Shown: positions 16,549 to 25,025, numbered from the stretch's first letter. The stretch is 64,000 nucleotides of DNA from Dolomitihabitans soli (GCF_022213955.1 NZ_JAKNTW010000020.1:209866-273865); one strand, 5' to 3'. Notes: a model not told the origin generated them from the letters alone. Numbers and translations: made by a program.

Positions 16549-17409
16549 ATGGCCACTCAGCGGGTACTCGACTCAACGATCTTCTACCGGGAACTCGGCG
16601 CCGGCACGCCGATGGTCTTCCTGCACGGCAACCCGACCTCCTCCTATCTGTGGCGGCACATCCTGCCCGCCGTCGGCTCAGGCCGCCGCCTGGCCCCGGA
16701 CCTGATCGGCATGGGCGAATCAGGCAAGGCCGCCATCGACTACACCTTCGCCGATCACGCCCGCTATCTGGACGCCTGGTTCGACGCGCTCGGCCTGGAT
16801 GACGTGGTGCTGGTCGGCCATGACTGGGGTGGCGCGCTGGCCTTCGACTGGGCCGCCCGCCACCCCGGACGGGTGCGCGGCATCGCCTTCACCGAGACCA
16901 TCGTCAAGCCGATGGCCTGGGAGGAGTTCCCCGAAGGCGGGCGGCAGCTGTTCCAGGCGATCAAGACAGAAGGCGTCGGCGAGTCCATGATCCTCGACGA
17001 CAACGCCTTCATCGAACAGGTCCTGCCCGGCTCCGTCGCCACCCCTCTCAGCCAGGCCGACCTCGACGTCTACCGCTCGCCGTACCCCACCAGGGAAAGC
17101 CGGTCGCCGCTGCTGCGGTGGCCGCGTTCGATGCCGCTGGGCGGGGAACCCGCCGACGTCGTGGCCAGGGTCGAGGCCTACGACCAGTGGCTGGCGACCA
17201 GCGCGGAGGTGCCGAAGCTGCTGATCACGTTCGAGCCCGGCCCCGGGGCCATGATGGGGCCGGAACTCGTCGGCTGGTGCGCGGCGAACATGGCCGGGCT
17301 CGAGATCGCGCGGCACGACGTGATCGCCGGGCACCACACCCCGGAGGACCAGCCGCACACGATCGCCGCGGACATCGCGGCATGGGCGGACAAGCACCGG
17401 CTGCTTTGA
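16549..17409 (+). CDS. dhaA: Haloalkane dehalogenase (HLD-II type)
   Basis: 286 residues. The alpha/beta-hydrolase has the dehalogenase residue set: nucleophile D92 in GHDWGG with halide-binding W93, second halide residue N28 in HGNPTSS, acid E116 in AFTETI, and base His 262/263 in IAGHHTPEDQ. It hydrolyses a carbon-halogen bond to alcohol and halide. RBS AGGAGC lies 7 bases before ATG. It is the third gene of the TetR-controlled operon; pairing with an NmrA reductase and an F420/FMN oxidoreductase suggests a xenobiotic or halogenated-metabolite module. Confidence 0.9.
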   Translation: MATQRVLDSTIFYRELGAGTPMVFLHGNPTSSYLWRHILPAVGSGRRLAPDLIGMGESGKAAIDYTFADHARYLDAWFDALGLDDVVLVGHDWGGALAFDWAARHPGRVRGIAFTETIVKPMAWEEFPEGGRQLFQAIKTEGVGESMILDDNAFIEQVLPGSVATPLSQADLDVYRSPYPTRESRSPLLRWPRSMPLGGEPADVVARVEAYDQWLATSAEVPKLLITFEPGPGAMMGPELVGWCAANMAGLEIARHDVIAGHHTPEDQPHTIAADIAAWADKHRLL

Positions 17410-17508
17410 ACCCCGGAGCGATCCCCGAGCGCGGGCTCGTGCCTGCCCTGTCCACGCCGTTCGTGCCTGCCGAGGCCGCGGCGGCCCCCGGCAGGACGGC
17501 ACCGTGGG

Positions 17509-17530
17509 CTCCGGCCGGGGGTGGCCGGAG
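17509..17530. terminator. Bidirectional hairpin terminator
   Basis: CTCCGGCC and GGCCGGAG form a perfect 8-bp stem with a 6-base loop between the convergent dehalogenase and ABC-F genes. Confidence 0.7.
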
Positions 17531-17537
17531 CTCGCGG

Positions 17538-19160
17538 TCAGAGCCGGAGCCGCGGCCAGCCTGCCGTATCGCGCAGCAGTTGCCTGTCGTGGGTGGCCAG
17601 CACCACGGCGGCACCCGTTACGGCCAGCGCCTGCGTCAGTTCCTCGACCAGGGCCATCGACAGGTGGTTGGTCGGCTCGTCGAGCAGTACGACCTGCGGT
17701 CGCGCGGCCAGCAGGACGGCCACGTCGAGCCGCCGTTGCTGGCCGATCGACAGCTCGGTCACCGGCCGCTGAGCGGCACTCGCGGGAAGCAGGCCAAGCT
17801 GCGAGAGCCCGAACCGGTCGGCCGGGTCGAGCTCGCCCGAGCTGACGAGCCGGCCCACGACCTCTTCGTAGACCTCGAAAGCCCGCCGCCGCGACGGCGG
17901 CGGCGACTCCTGAGCGAGCAGGCCCACCCGGGCGCCCCGCTTCCGCTGGACGGCCCCCGAGTCCGGCGCCAGCGTCCCCGCGAGTACGGCGAGCAGGGTC
18001 GACTTGCCGGAACCGTTGGGCCCGGTCACCACGAGGCGGTCACCGGCCCGCAGATGCACCGAACCAGGCGATTCGAGCCTGCCGCTCACCATCACCTCAT
18101 CGGCCCGCAGGAGCGTGGCTCCCGGTGGCGCCTCGAGCCGCGGCAGCTGGAACCGCAACGGCGGCTTGGGAACGTCGACGACGTGTGCCTGGAGTTCCTC
18201 CTGCCGCCGGTGCACCGCCCGCACCAGAGCGGGTGCCCGGGTCGCGCGGGTGTGCTTGCCGGTTCCCTTCTCCGGCCGCCACCCGGTGGACAGCCGGTTC
18301 TGCGCCGCGGAGAGATTCTGCGCGAGCCGCTGCTGTTCGCTCTGCTGATCCCGGTACTCGGTCTCCCAGCGTTCGCGCTCGGCCTGACGCCCCTCCCGGT
18401 AGCCGGCGTATCCGCCGCCGTAGGTCCGGGGGCGGCCGTCGCTGGTCGGGTCGAGGTCGAGCACCGAGGTGACGACGTCGGTCAGCAACGCACGGTCGTG
18501 GCTGACCAGCACCACCCCGCCCGCGTGCTCACGGAGGCGGACGGTCAGGTGGTCGAGGCCCGCCGCGTCGAGATGGTTGGTGGGTTCGTCGAGCAGCAGC
18601 AGGTCGTACCCGGCGCCCAGCAGGCAGGCCAGCCGGATCCGGTACCGCTGCCCGACGGAGAGCCCGGCCAGCGGTCGAGTGCGGTCGTCCACCGCGCCGA
18701 GTGCGGCGAGCGAGATGTCGACGCGGCGGTCGGCGTCCCAGGCGTCGATGGACTCGGCGGCCGCGAGCGCGTCGGCGTACGCCTGATCGGCACCGGGCCG
18801 TTCGTCGGCGAGTGCGAGGGTCGCCGACTCGAACTCACGGAGCACGGCGCGTACCTGGGCGAGTTCGACGTCGATCAGGCCGCCGACCGTACGGTCGTCG
18901 CCGACCGGCATCTCCTGGTCGGCGACGCCGAGCGTGCCCGCCCGCCGTACCGAGCCGGAGTCGGGAACCAGGGTTCCGGCGAGCACCTGCAGCAACGTGG
19001 TCTTCCCGCGGCCGTTCTCGCCGACCACCCCCAGCCGGTCACCGGCGGAGACGGTCAGATCCACACCGGTCAGAACCGGCCGGCCGCCTCGGGCGAGACG
19101 CAGGTCGGTGGCGTTGAGATGGGCACGCGAATGTGCCGGTAGAGCAGTAAGGGGGGACAC
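17538..19160 (-). CDS. ABC-F ATPase, probable ribosome-protection antibiotic resistance
   Basis: 540 residues from GTG 19160 (GGAGG 4 bases upstream); an in-frame start at 19217 would add 19 residues. Two ATPase domains: Walker A GENGRGKTT and GPNGSGKST; signatures LSVGQ and LSIGQQ; Walker B LLLDEPTNHLD and VLLDEPTNHLS. No membrane segment is present. The charged linker around residues 225-300 (the P-site tip in ARE proteins) points to a translational factor rather than a transporter. A 7-codon ORF and a hairpin precede it, as in attenuated MLS-type resistance genes. Confidence 0.92.
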   Translation of the reverse strand: MSPLTALPAHSRAHLNATDLRLARGGRPVLTGVDLTVSAGDRLGVVGENGRGKTTLLQVLAGTLVPDSGSVRRAGTLGVADQEMPVGDDRTVGGLIDVELAQVRAVLREFESATLALADERPGADQAYADALAAAESIDAWDADRRVDISLAALGAVDDRTRPLAGLSVGQRYRIRLACLLGAGYDLLLLDEPTNHLDAAGLDHLTVRLREHAGGVVLVSHDRALLTDVVTSVLDLDPTSDGRPRTYGGGYAGYREGRQAERERWETEYRDQQSEQQRLAQNLSAAQNRLSTGWRPEKGTGKHTRATRAPALVRAVHRRQEELQAHVVDVPKPPLRFQLPRLEAPPGATLLRADEVMVSGRLESPGSVHLRAGDRLVVTGPNGSGKSTLLAVLAGTLAPDSGAVQRKRGARVGLLAQESPPPSRRRAFEVYEEVVGRLVSSGELDPADRFGLSQLGLLPASAAQRPVTELSIGQQRRLDVAVLLAARPQVVLLDEPTNHLSMALVEELTQALAVTGAAVVLATHDRQLLRDTAGWPRLRL

Positions 19161-19256
19161 ACTTCCTCCAAGGGCGCAGGCGTCCGCGCGCGCCGGCACG
19201 ACAAGAGGCGTGGGCACGGGGAGACCCGCGAAAGGTGAGAGACGTCAGCGCACAGA

Positions 19257-19314
19257 CTCGGCCGCGCCCGGGCCCGTTGATCGGGGTCGAACCGGGACAG
19301 CACAGGCGGCCGAG
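19257..19314 (-). promoter_or_regulatory. Leader hairpin of the ABC-F mRNA
   Basis: CTCGGCCGC and GCGGCCGAG pair perfectly (9 bp) around a 40-base loop. The hairpin begins 11 bases after the stop of the 7-codon leader ORF and lies about 100 bases before the ABC-F start. This order (leader peptide, hairpin, resistance gene) suits ribosome-stalling attenuation. Confidence 0.5.
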
Positions 19315-19324
19315 GTGGTCGTCC

Positions 19325-19348
19325 TCAGAGGAAGTACAGATACTGCAT
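19325..19348 (-). CDS. Leader peptide MQYLYFL upstream of ABC-F gene
   Basis: ATG, six sense codons, TGA. The peptide is very hydrophobic/aromatic. A TAGGCT -10-like hexamer sits 6 bases upstream, so the ATG would be at or next to the transcription start (leaderless). There is no RBS. Short aromatic leader peptides that stall ribosomes under macrolide/lincosamide/pleuromutilin-type drugs are known upstream of ABC-F genes; here that role is inferred from position and composition. Confidence 0.5.
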   Translation of the reverse strand: MQYLYFL

Positions 19349-19489
19349 GCCGCCAGCCTACCAGCGGATCTTGGAAGCACCCTCAGATCAAGGGACCTCA
19401 GGGCGGGGAAAGCGGTTGGACGCAGGCCGACGGAGATCCGGGGCAGTGCCCCGACACGCCGTCTCCGGGCCTTGCCTCGCCGCGGTCAA

Positions 19490-19603
19490 ACCCGTGTAGC
19501 CCAGCCGTACCCGCACGATGGCCTGCGGGCCGGCATGCTTCATCGTGTTCGTCAGCGCCTCCTGCACGATCCGGTAGACGGTGAGACCCGCGCCCCATCC
19601 CCA
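19490..19603 (-). pseudogene. Histidine kinase fragment (NarL-type, N-box)
   Basis: A stretch of about 38 residues reads GLTVYRIVQEALTNTMKHAG and continues with QAIVRVRLGYTG, the N-box and following strand of a HisKA_3 sensor kinase. Nothing before it (dimerisation, His box) or after it (G-box) remains: the MFS gene begins its 3' end at 19672 and unrelated sequence follows. It is a decayed remnant of a two-component kinase. Confidence 0.7.
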
Positions 19604-19671
19604 CTCCCCCGGCGTGCCCTCACGGGTCTGCGAAGCAGGATCGTGCCGCCCCACATCCGGTCGCGGCCTCA

Positions 19672-20883
19672 TCACGCGGCGGACGCTCCGCGAACGCGAA
19701 AGCTGATCAGCAGGGCGGTGAGGGTGAGCAGGGCGAAGGCGAGCGCCATGCCCGGATACCCGGCCAGCCCCAGACCGAGCCCGCCGAGCGCCGCTCCGGC
19801 GAAGACGCCCGAGCTCATCCCGGCCGCGTTGAGGCTGAGCGCCGAGCCGCGAAGCGCCCCGCACCGTCTCACCAGCAGGCTGACGACGCACGCCGCGACG
19901 GTCGCGTGGCTCGCCCCGAGCAGCGCGGTGAGCACCAGGGCCGGCGGCAGCAGCGAGACCCAGTACAGGGCGCCCATGGACACGAGCGCGACCAGCAGGC
20001 CGAGCCGCAGCATCGTCTCCGGGCCCAGCCGGTTCCCCGGGCCGGCACCGGCGCGACCGGCCAGCAGGTTGCCGACGAAGAACGACACCCCGCTCAGGCT
20101 CCAGACCAGGGTGACCTGTCCGGGAGAGAGCCCGAAGCGCTCGTGGTAGAAGGCGGCCAGGTAGGCGAGGTAACCCATGAAGGCGGCGGTCCGCAGGGCC
20201 GCGACGAAGAGGAGGGGCACCACGCCGGGCACCGCGGCCAGGGCTCTGAACGACGCGAGGTAACCCAGCCGGTCGGACCGGGTGACGGAGTCGTGAGCGC
20301 CTCGGACACCTCCGATGAGGAAGGCCGGGGCGAGGATCAGGGTTGCGGCGGCCACCGCGAGCAGGTTGCCCTGCCAGCCCCACAGCAGAGCCGGCAGGGC
20401 GATCACCGGCGCGGCCAGGACGGCGGCCAGCGACTGCGTCGCGGTCACCAGGGTCGCCGCGCGACCGGCCGCGGCCCCTGAGCCGAACCGGTCCGCCGCG
20501 GCGGCCGTCAACGCGGGGTTCAGTACGGCGATGGCCGCCCCCACCAGCGCGCAGAAGATCGTCATGGTGAGGAACTCGCCCACCGCGCCCAGCGCCGAGG
20601 AGGCGCCCAGCAGGACGAGCGAGCCGGCCACCGCCCATCCCCGGGGCACCCGGTCCACGAACGGGGCGAGTGCGGTGCCGATCACCAGGGCGGCCAGCCC
20701 GCCGATGCCGCGCAATCCGCCGACGGCCGCCACACTCGTGCCCGTCTCATCCGCGATCGGCACCAGGAAGGTGCTGAAGACGGTGAAGGGCAGCAACCCG
20801 ACCGCCGAGGCGACCAGGTACGGCCACAAGGAGCCGGCCATACGGAGGTCGCCGGGGACCTGTTCCTTCATCTCTTGCGTCAT
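19672..20883 (-). CDS. MFS efflux transporter
   Basis: 403 residues, about 12 membrane spans. After a short polar N-terminus come LWPYLVASAVGLLPFTVFST and LVPIADETGTSV; the loop after span 2 has FVDRVPRGW in the motif-A position. A central cytoplasmic loop (VRGAHDSVTRSDRL) separates two six-span halves. Drug or metabolite export is the default guess for this group. The start is ATG 20883; an ATG at 20871 is also possible, and neither has a clear RBS. Confidence 0.85.
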   Translation of the reverse strand: MTQEMKEQVPGDLRMAGSLWPYLVASAVGLLPFTVFSTFLVPIADETGTSVAAVGGLRGIGGLAALVIGTALAPFVDRVPRGWAVAGSLVLLGASSALGAVGEFLTMTIFCALVGAAIAVLNPALTAAAADRFGSGAAAGRAATLVTATQSLAAVLAAPVIALPALLWGWQGNLLAVAAATLILAPAFLIGGVRGAHDSVTRSDRLGYLASFRALAAVPGVVPLLFVAALRTAAFMGYLAYLAAFYHERFGLSPGQVTLVWSLSGVSFFVGNLLAGRAGAGPGNRLGPETMLRLGLLVALVSMGALYWVSLLPPALVLTALLGASHATVAACVVSLLVRRCGALRGSALSLNAAGMSSGVFAGAALGGLGLGLAGYPGMALAFALLTLTALLISFRVRGASAA

Positions 20884-21123
20884 GGGGGATCGGCCAGCCT
20901 CGTTCCGTGGTAGGGCCGGTCGTGCGGCGGTGCCCGCTGGGGGGCGGTCAGCAGCACGACAGCGGGGATCGCCCGGTCGCGGATCATCCGGCCGGGCAGC
21001 GAGCGACGCACATGAGCCCCGGCATCATCGGCGCGGAGCCGGCGAACGTCACAGTCTCGCCTTCCCACCGAGCACCAGATGCACATTGCTCGCAAAAACA
21101 TCTCAATCGCAAATATGTCACAC
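20884..21123. other. Intergenic region between MFS and metal-chelate importer
   Basis: I see no gene. The last 60 bases turn AT-rich (TTGCTCGCAAAAACATC) and lead into the importer promoter. No cobalamin riboswitch B12-box or DtxR-type palindrome was recognised. Confidence 0.5.
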
Positions 21124-21159
21124 CAATCACTATGCTAGCGTGATTGATAACGGTTTTCA
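21124..21159 (+). promoter_or_regulatory. Importer promoter with nested palindromes, one Zur-like
   Basis: CAATCAC and GTGATTG (perfect 7-base arms, 21124-21146) enclose the -10-like hexamer TATGCT (21131-21136). Immediately after lies TGATAAC-G-GTTTTCA (21145-21159), a 15-bp near-palindrome (6 of 7 pairs) resembling the actinomycete Zur consensus TGAAAATGATTTTCA. Occupancy of either would block transcription of the ABC operon. A zinc or other metal regulator is inferred. Confidence 0.5.
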
Positions 21160-21185
21160 CTTCCAAGATTGGACGAACCTCCCCC

Positions 21186-22307
21186 ATGCGTGTGTCTCCG
21201 GCTGACCGGTTGCCCGCGGACTCCGCGCCTCCAGCCTCGGCGGAGCCGGAACGAACCGGGCAGTGGTTCGGCTCCCCGACCGGCCTCACCCTCACCGTGA
21301 TCGCGCTGGCCGTGATCCTGGCAGCGTCCGTCCTGGTGGCCATCGGTCTCGGTCCCGCCGTCATCCCCCCAGACGAGACCGCCCGCTACGTCTGGGCCGC
21401 GCTCACCGGAGGCGCCGTCTCGGCGGACGACTTCACGACCTACCAGATCATCTGGCAGGTCCGCACGCCCCGGGTCCTGCTCGCCGTCGTAGTCGGAGCG
21501 GGCCTGAGCGTCGTCGGCGTGGCGATCCAGGCCATGGTCCGCAACGCGCTGGCCGACCCGTTCGTGCTCGGCGTGTCCTCGGGCGCCTCGGTGGGAGCCG
21601 TCACCGTGAGCGTGTTCGGCGTGCTCACCACGCTGGGCGTCTACGCCCTGTCGGCCGGCGCCTTCCTCTCCGCGCTCGCCGCCTGCGCACTGGTCTACCT
21701 CGCCTCCTACACCCGGGCGGGCCTGACGCCGCTGCGCCTGGTCCTGACCGGGATCGCCATGGCGTACGGATTCCAGGCGCTGATGAGCGTGCTCATCTAC
21801 CTGGCACCCGACGGCGAGGCGACGAGCACGGTCCTGTTCTGGACGATGGGCAGCTTCGGAGCCGCCGCCTGGGGGTCCCTGCCGTTGGTCTCCGCCGTCG
21901 TGATCGCCGGTGTCGTGGAGCTGCGCAGACACAGCCGTTCCCTCGACGTCATGGCGCTGGGCGATGAGACGGCCGCCAGCCTCGGGGTGAACACCGCCGG
22001 GCTGCGCGGGAGGCTGTTCGTGCTCACCTCCGTGATGACCGGCGCGATGGTCGCGGTCAGCGGCGCCATCGGTTTCGTGGGGCTGGTCATGCCGCACCTC
22101 GTGCGCATCGTCGTCGGCGCGGGCCATGCGCGGGTGCTGACCGTCGCTCCCCTGGCGGGCGGCGTCTTCATGGTCTGGGTGGACCTGGTGTCCCGCACCC
22201 TTCTCGCGCCCCGCGAGCTCCCGCTGGGCGTCATCACCGCGCTGGTCGGAGTCCCCGTCTTCATCACGTTGATGCGCCGCAGAGGCTATCTGTTCGGGGG
22301 GCGTTGA
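21186..22307 (+). CDS. FecCD/BtuC-type ABC permease (metal chelate/cobalamin family)
   Basis: 373 residues with the FecCD fold: TYQIIWQVRTPRVLLAVVVG, then VGVAIQAMVRNALADPFVLG and the hallmark GFVGLVMPHLVRIVVGAGH near the C-terminus. About ten membrane spans follow a 35-residue polar N-terminus. ATG 21186 lacks an RBS; a TTG at 21144 is the upstream alternative. It is the first gene of a permease-ATPase-binding protein operon for a siderophore, heme, B12 or zincophore-type ligand. Confidence 0.93.
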   Translation: MRVSPADRLPADSAPPASAEPERTGQWFGSPTGLTLTVIALAVILAASVLVAIGLGPAVIPPDETARYVWAALTGGAVSADDFTTYQIIWQVRTPRVLLAVVVGAGLSVVGVAIQAMVRNALADPFVLGVSSGASVGAVTVSVFGVLTTLGVYALSAGAFLSALAACALVYLASYTRAGLTPLRLVLTGIAMAYGFQALMSVLIYLAPDGEATSTVLFWTMGSFGAAAWGSLPLVSAVVIAGVVELRRHSRSLDVMALGDETAASLGVNTAGLRGRLFVLTSVMTGAMVAVSGAIGFVGLVMPHLVRIVVGAGHARVLTVAPLAGGVFMVWVDLVSRTLLAPRELPLGVITALVGVPVFITLMRRRGYLFGGR

Positions 22308-22308
22308 C

Positions 22309-23103
22309 ATGGACCTCCGACTCGATGCCCTCTCCGTCGTCGTCAATGGCCGGACCCTGCTGCGAAGCCTGTCGCTGGACGTCCCCGGCGGCCGGATCGT
22401 CGGGCTCGTCGGACCCAACGGCAGCGGCAAGTCCACCGCGCTGCGCTGCGTCTACCGCGCCCTGCGTCCCACCACGGGAACGGTCTGGATCGGCGGCGAC
22501 GACCTCGCGACGCTCACCCTGCGCCAGGGCGCGCGAACCGTCGCCGCGCTGGCCCAGGAGAACCAGACCGACCTCGACTTCACCGTGGCGGAGGTCGTCG
22601 CGCTGGGACGCACGCCCCACCTTCGCGGCAACCGGCCCCTGAGCCCCGGCGAACGCGACCGGTGCCGGCGGGTGATGGAACAGGTCGACGTCCTGCATCT
22701 GGCCGATCGCGGCGTGCTCGCGTTGTCGGGCGGCGAGCGCCAGCGGGTCCTCGTGGCCCGCGCGCTGGTCCAGGAGCCCTCCGTACTGGTGCTCGACGAG
22801 CCCACCAACCACCTCGACGTGCGACACCAGATCGAACTGTTGTCGCTGCTGCGGCGGACCGGGCTGACGGTGCTGATCGTCCTGCACGACCTCAACCTGG
22901 CCGCCGCGCTCTGCGACCTGCTGGGCGTTCTGCACGACGGCTCACTGACGGCCTACGGCACACCGCGCGAGGTGCTGACCACCGACCTGGTGCGGCGGGT
23001 GTTCGGGGTCGAGGCGAGCGTCGTGTCACACCCGCTGACCGGAGATCCCCAGCTTCTCTACTCCCTTTCCCCATCCACCACCACGGAGAGAACCTTTTCA
23101 TGA
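22309..23103 (+). CDS. FecE/BtuD-type ABC ATPase
   Basis: 264 residues. Walker A GPNGSGKST, Q-loop ALAQENQTD, signature LSGGERQRV, Walker B VLVLDEPTNHLD and switch His in IVLHDLNLAA. It lies 1 base after the permease stop and overlaps the binding-protein start by ATGA, so the three are one translational unit. Confidence 0.95.
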   Translation: MDLRLDALSVVVNGRTLLRSLSLDVPGGRIVGLVGPNGSGKSTALRCVYRALRPTTGTVWIGGDDLATLTLRQGARTVAALAQENQTDLDFTVAEVVALGRTPHLRGNRPLSPGERDRCRRVMEQVDVLHLADRGVLALSGGERQRVLVARALVQEPSVLVLDEPTNHLDVRHQIELLSLLRRTGLTVLIVLHDLNLAAALCDLLGVLHDGSLTAYGTPREVLTTDLVRRVFGVEASVVSHPLTGDPQLLYSLSPSTTTERTFS

Positions 23104-24110
23104 TCGAACCCACACCCGGCAGGCGCTCCCCGTTGCGCGCGATGCTGATCCCCGCCATGGCCGGCATGATCCTGGTGACCGGCTGCGGCGCCCAGGTCAC
23201 CGCGCGGCAGGGCGCGCCCGCACCGGTCAAGGTCGCACGCTGCGCGGAGGAGGTGGAGTATCACCGCCCGCAACGCACGGTGGTCTACGAGGCCGGGAGC
23301 GCGGACAAGATGTTCGTCCTCGGGCTCACCGACCATGTCGCCGGTTACGTCATGCCACCGGCGAACCCACCCGTCACACGATCGCCGTGGGCCGCGGAGT
23401 ACGCCAAGGTCAAGATGCTCAGCGACGACCTCCTCAACCGTGAACTGGTGGTCGACGCCAAGGCCGACCTGGTGGTGGCCGGTTGGCAGTCGGGCTTCAG
23501 CGACCAGCGCGGCATCACGCCCGAGATCCTCGACGGTCTCGGCATCCAGAGCTTCATGCACAGCGAGACCTGCTACAACTACCCCGACCATCCGTTCAAG
23601 GTGGCACCGTTCCAGGGCCTGTACACCGACCTGGAACGCCTGGGCGCGATCTTCGGCGCCCAGGACCGCGCCAGAAGGGTCACCGACCAGCTCAAGAAGC
23701 GGGTGGCGGCGGTCCGGGAACAAGCACCCAAGGGCTACTCGCCACGGGTGTTCCTCTACGACTCCGGCACCGACCAGCCCTTCACCTCAGGCAACCAGGC
23801 CCCTCCCCACGAGATCATCGAAACGGCGGGCGGGACGAACATCTTCGGCGATCTCGACGGCCGCTGGACCTCCGTGGGCTGGGAGGCCGTCGTCAAGGGC
23901 CAGCCGGAGATCATCATGATCCTCGACTACGGTGACAAGCCCGCCAAGGAGAAGATCGCCTTTCTGAAGTCCTCGCCCCGGATGCGCTCGGTGCCCGCCG
24001 TACGCCACGACAGGTTCCACATCATCGACTACAACGAGGCGATCAGCGGGCCCCGCATCGTGGACGGCCTGGAGAAGTTCGGCGCCTATCTGCGCGAACT
24101 CGAACGCTGA
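23100..24110 (+). CDS. FecB/BtuF-type binding lipoprotein
   Basis: 336 residues. ATG 23100 overlaps the ATPase stop, with GGAGAG 8 bases upstream. The lipoprotein signal has lipobox LVTGC, Cys about residue 29. The mature protein has the class III layout joined by a long helix: RTVVYEAGSADKMFVLGL, then DLVVAGWQSGFSDQRGI and a C-terminal lobe with AGGTNIFGDLDGRWTSVGWE. A Cys pair (ARCAEEVEY and HSETCYNYPDHP) and a His/Tyr-rich loop occur in the N-lobe. The ligand is unknown; see the Zur-like operator. Confidence 0.9.
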   Translation: MIEPTPGRRSPLRAMLIPAMAGMILVTGCGAQVTARQGAPAPVKVARCAEEVEYHRPQRTVVYEAGSADKMFVLGLTDHVAGYVMPPANPPVTRSPWAAEYAKVKMLSDDLLNRELVVDAKADLVVAGWQSGFSDQRGITPEILDGLGIQSFMHSETCYNYPDHPFKVAPFQGLYTDLERLGAIFGAQDRARRVTDQLKKRVAAVREQAPKGYSPRVFLYDSGTDQPFTSGNQAPPHEIIETAGGTNIFGDLDGRWTSVGWEAVVKGQPEIIMILDYGDKPAKEKIAFLKSSPRMRSVPAVRHDRFHIIDYNEAISGPRIVDGLEKFGAYLRELER

Positions 24111-24178
24111 GAGCCCGCCTCGCCCCCAGGCGTACGAAGGCGCGCCGTCACCGCTGCTGTCCGGTCCTGTTCCGCGTC

Positions 24179-24206
24179 GGCTGCCCCTCCGCTTCGGGAG
24201 GCAGCC
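24179..24206 (+). terminator. Hairpin after the metal-chelate operon
   Basis: GGCTGCC and GGCAGCC form a 7-bp stem enclosing an inner imperfect CTCC-GGGA pairing, 69 bases after the binding-protein stop. Confidence 0.5.
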
Positions 24207-24354
24207 TGGATTCCTCGCCGGGCAGCGTGGTGCCGGACTCCACGGTGAGCAAGTTGGTACCCAGTCCTCCGTCAACCCGGCCATACTGATCGTCCTGATC
24301 CCCACCAGCCCGACCATGGCTTTTGGCCGTGGGGGGCGCTTCAAAGGACAATGG

Positions 24355-24948
24355 TCAACGCGCGCGCAGTGACTCCAGCAGCCGCGACAGCACGGCCTGG
24401 GTGTCGGCCAGGTCGCCCGGGTCGGCGGTCGACGCCAGCCACAACGCCGCCTCGTTCATCGCCCCTGACAACAGCCTGGTCAGCGGTGCGACCGGCTGTT
24501 CGACGATCACTCCCGCCGCCATCAGCTCGGTCAGCGCCTGGGCCAGGTGACGGGCCGAGGCGGCCTCGTCCAGCGCTCGCCACTCGTTCCAGCCGAGGAC
24601 CGCGGGGCCGTCGACGAGCATGATCTGCTGCACGTCGGGGTCGGCGCCGGCGGCGAGGAAGGCCTGGCACCCTGCCACGAGCTGCGTCCACGGGTCGTGT
24701 TCGGCGTCCGCGGCGGCGGCCACGCGCTCCCCCACCTCCTGCTGGATCTCCGCCAGCACGGCGCGGAACAACTCGGCTTTGCTCTCGAAGTGGTGGTAGA
24801 GCGCGCCCTTGGTGACGCCCGCCGCGCGCACGATCTCCGACAGGCCGACGGCGGCGTACCCCTGGGTGGCGAACAGCCGCCTGCTCTCGTGGAGCAGGGT
24901 CCGCCTGGTCCGCTCCCGCAGCACCGCCCTGGTATTCGGCGTCGTCAT
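24355..24948 (-). CDS. TetR-family regulator
   Basis: 197 residues. ATG 24948 (MTTPNTRAVL) has AAAGGAG 9 bases upstream; the ATG at 24969 falls inside an operator palindrome. The HTH is VGLSEIVRAAGVTKGALYHHFESKAEL, and the C-terminus carries a TetR_C domain with GPAVLGWNEWRALDE, typical of the group near AcrR/RutR. It is divergent from the VOC protein, with two palindromes between. It probably represses both genes. Confidence 0.93.
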   Translation of the reverse strand: MTTPNTRAVLRERTRRTLLHESRRLFATQGYAAVGLSEIVRAAGVTKGALYHHFESKAELFRAVLAEIQQEVGERVAAAADAEHDPWTQLVAGCQAFLAAGADPDVQQIMLVDGPAVLGWNEWRALDEAASARHLAQALTELMAAGVIVEQPVAPLTRLLSGAMNEAALWLASTADPGDLADTQAVLSRLLESLRAR

Positions 24949-24965
24949 CGTCTCGAACTCCTTTG

Positions 24966-25011
24966 ACATACCGTTGGTATGTGAACTAATTTCGACATAC
25001 CAACGGTACGC
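24966..25011. promoter_or_regulatory. Two TetR operators ACATACC-N3-GGTAnG
   Basis: ACATACCGTTGGTATGT (24966-24982) is a perfect palindrome around a 3-base centre. ACATACCAACGGTACGC (24995-25011) is a second, weaker copy 29 bases on. Both lie in the gap between the divergent TetR and VOC genes. Confidence 0.75.
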
Positions 25012-25025
25012 GAAAGGGGACCACC

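Noticed and set aside
17118..19142. A 674-codon plus-strand frame opposite the ABC-F gene
   Set aside because: Shadow of the minus-strand ABC-F gene, which has both Walker A/B sets and signatures; the plus frame has no motif.
19388..20638. A 416-codon minus-strand frame over the MFS gene
   Set aside because: Only its last part (histidine kinase fragment) is protein-like; the rest is an out-of-frame reading of the MFS gene.
21124..21159. DtxR/IdeR iron box or cobalamin riboswitch before the FecCD-type importer
   Set aside because: No TTAGGTTAGGCTAACCTAA-like palindrome and no B12-box were found; the palindrome present fits a Zur-type site better.
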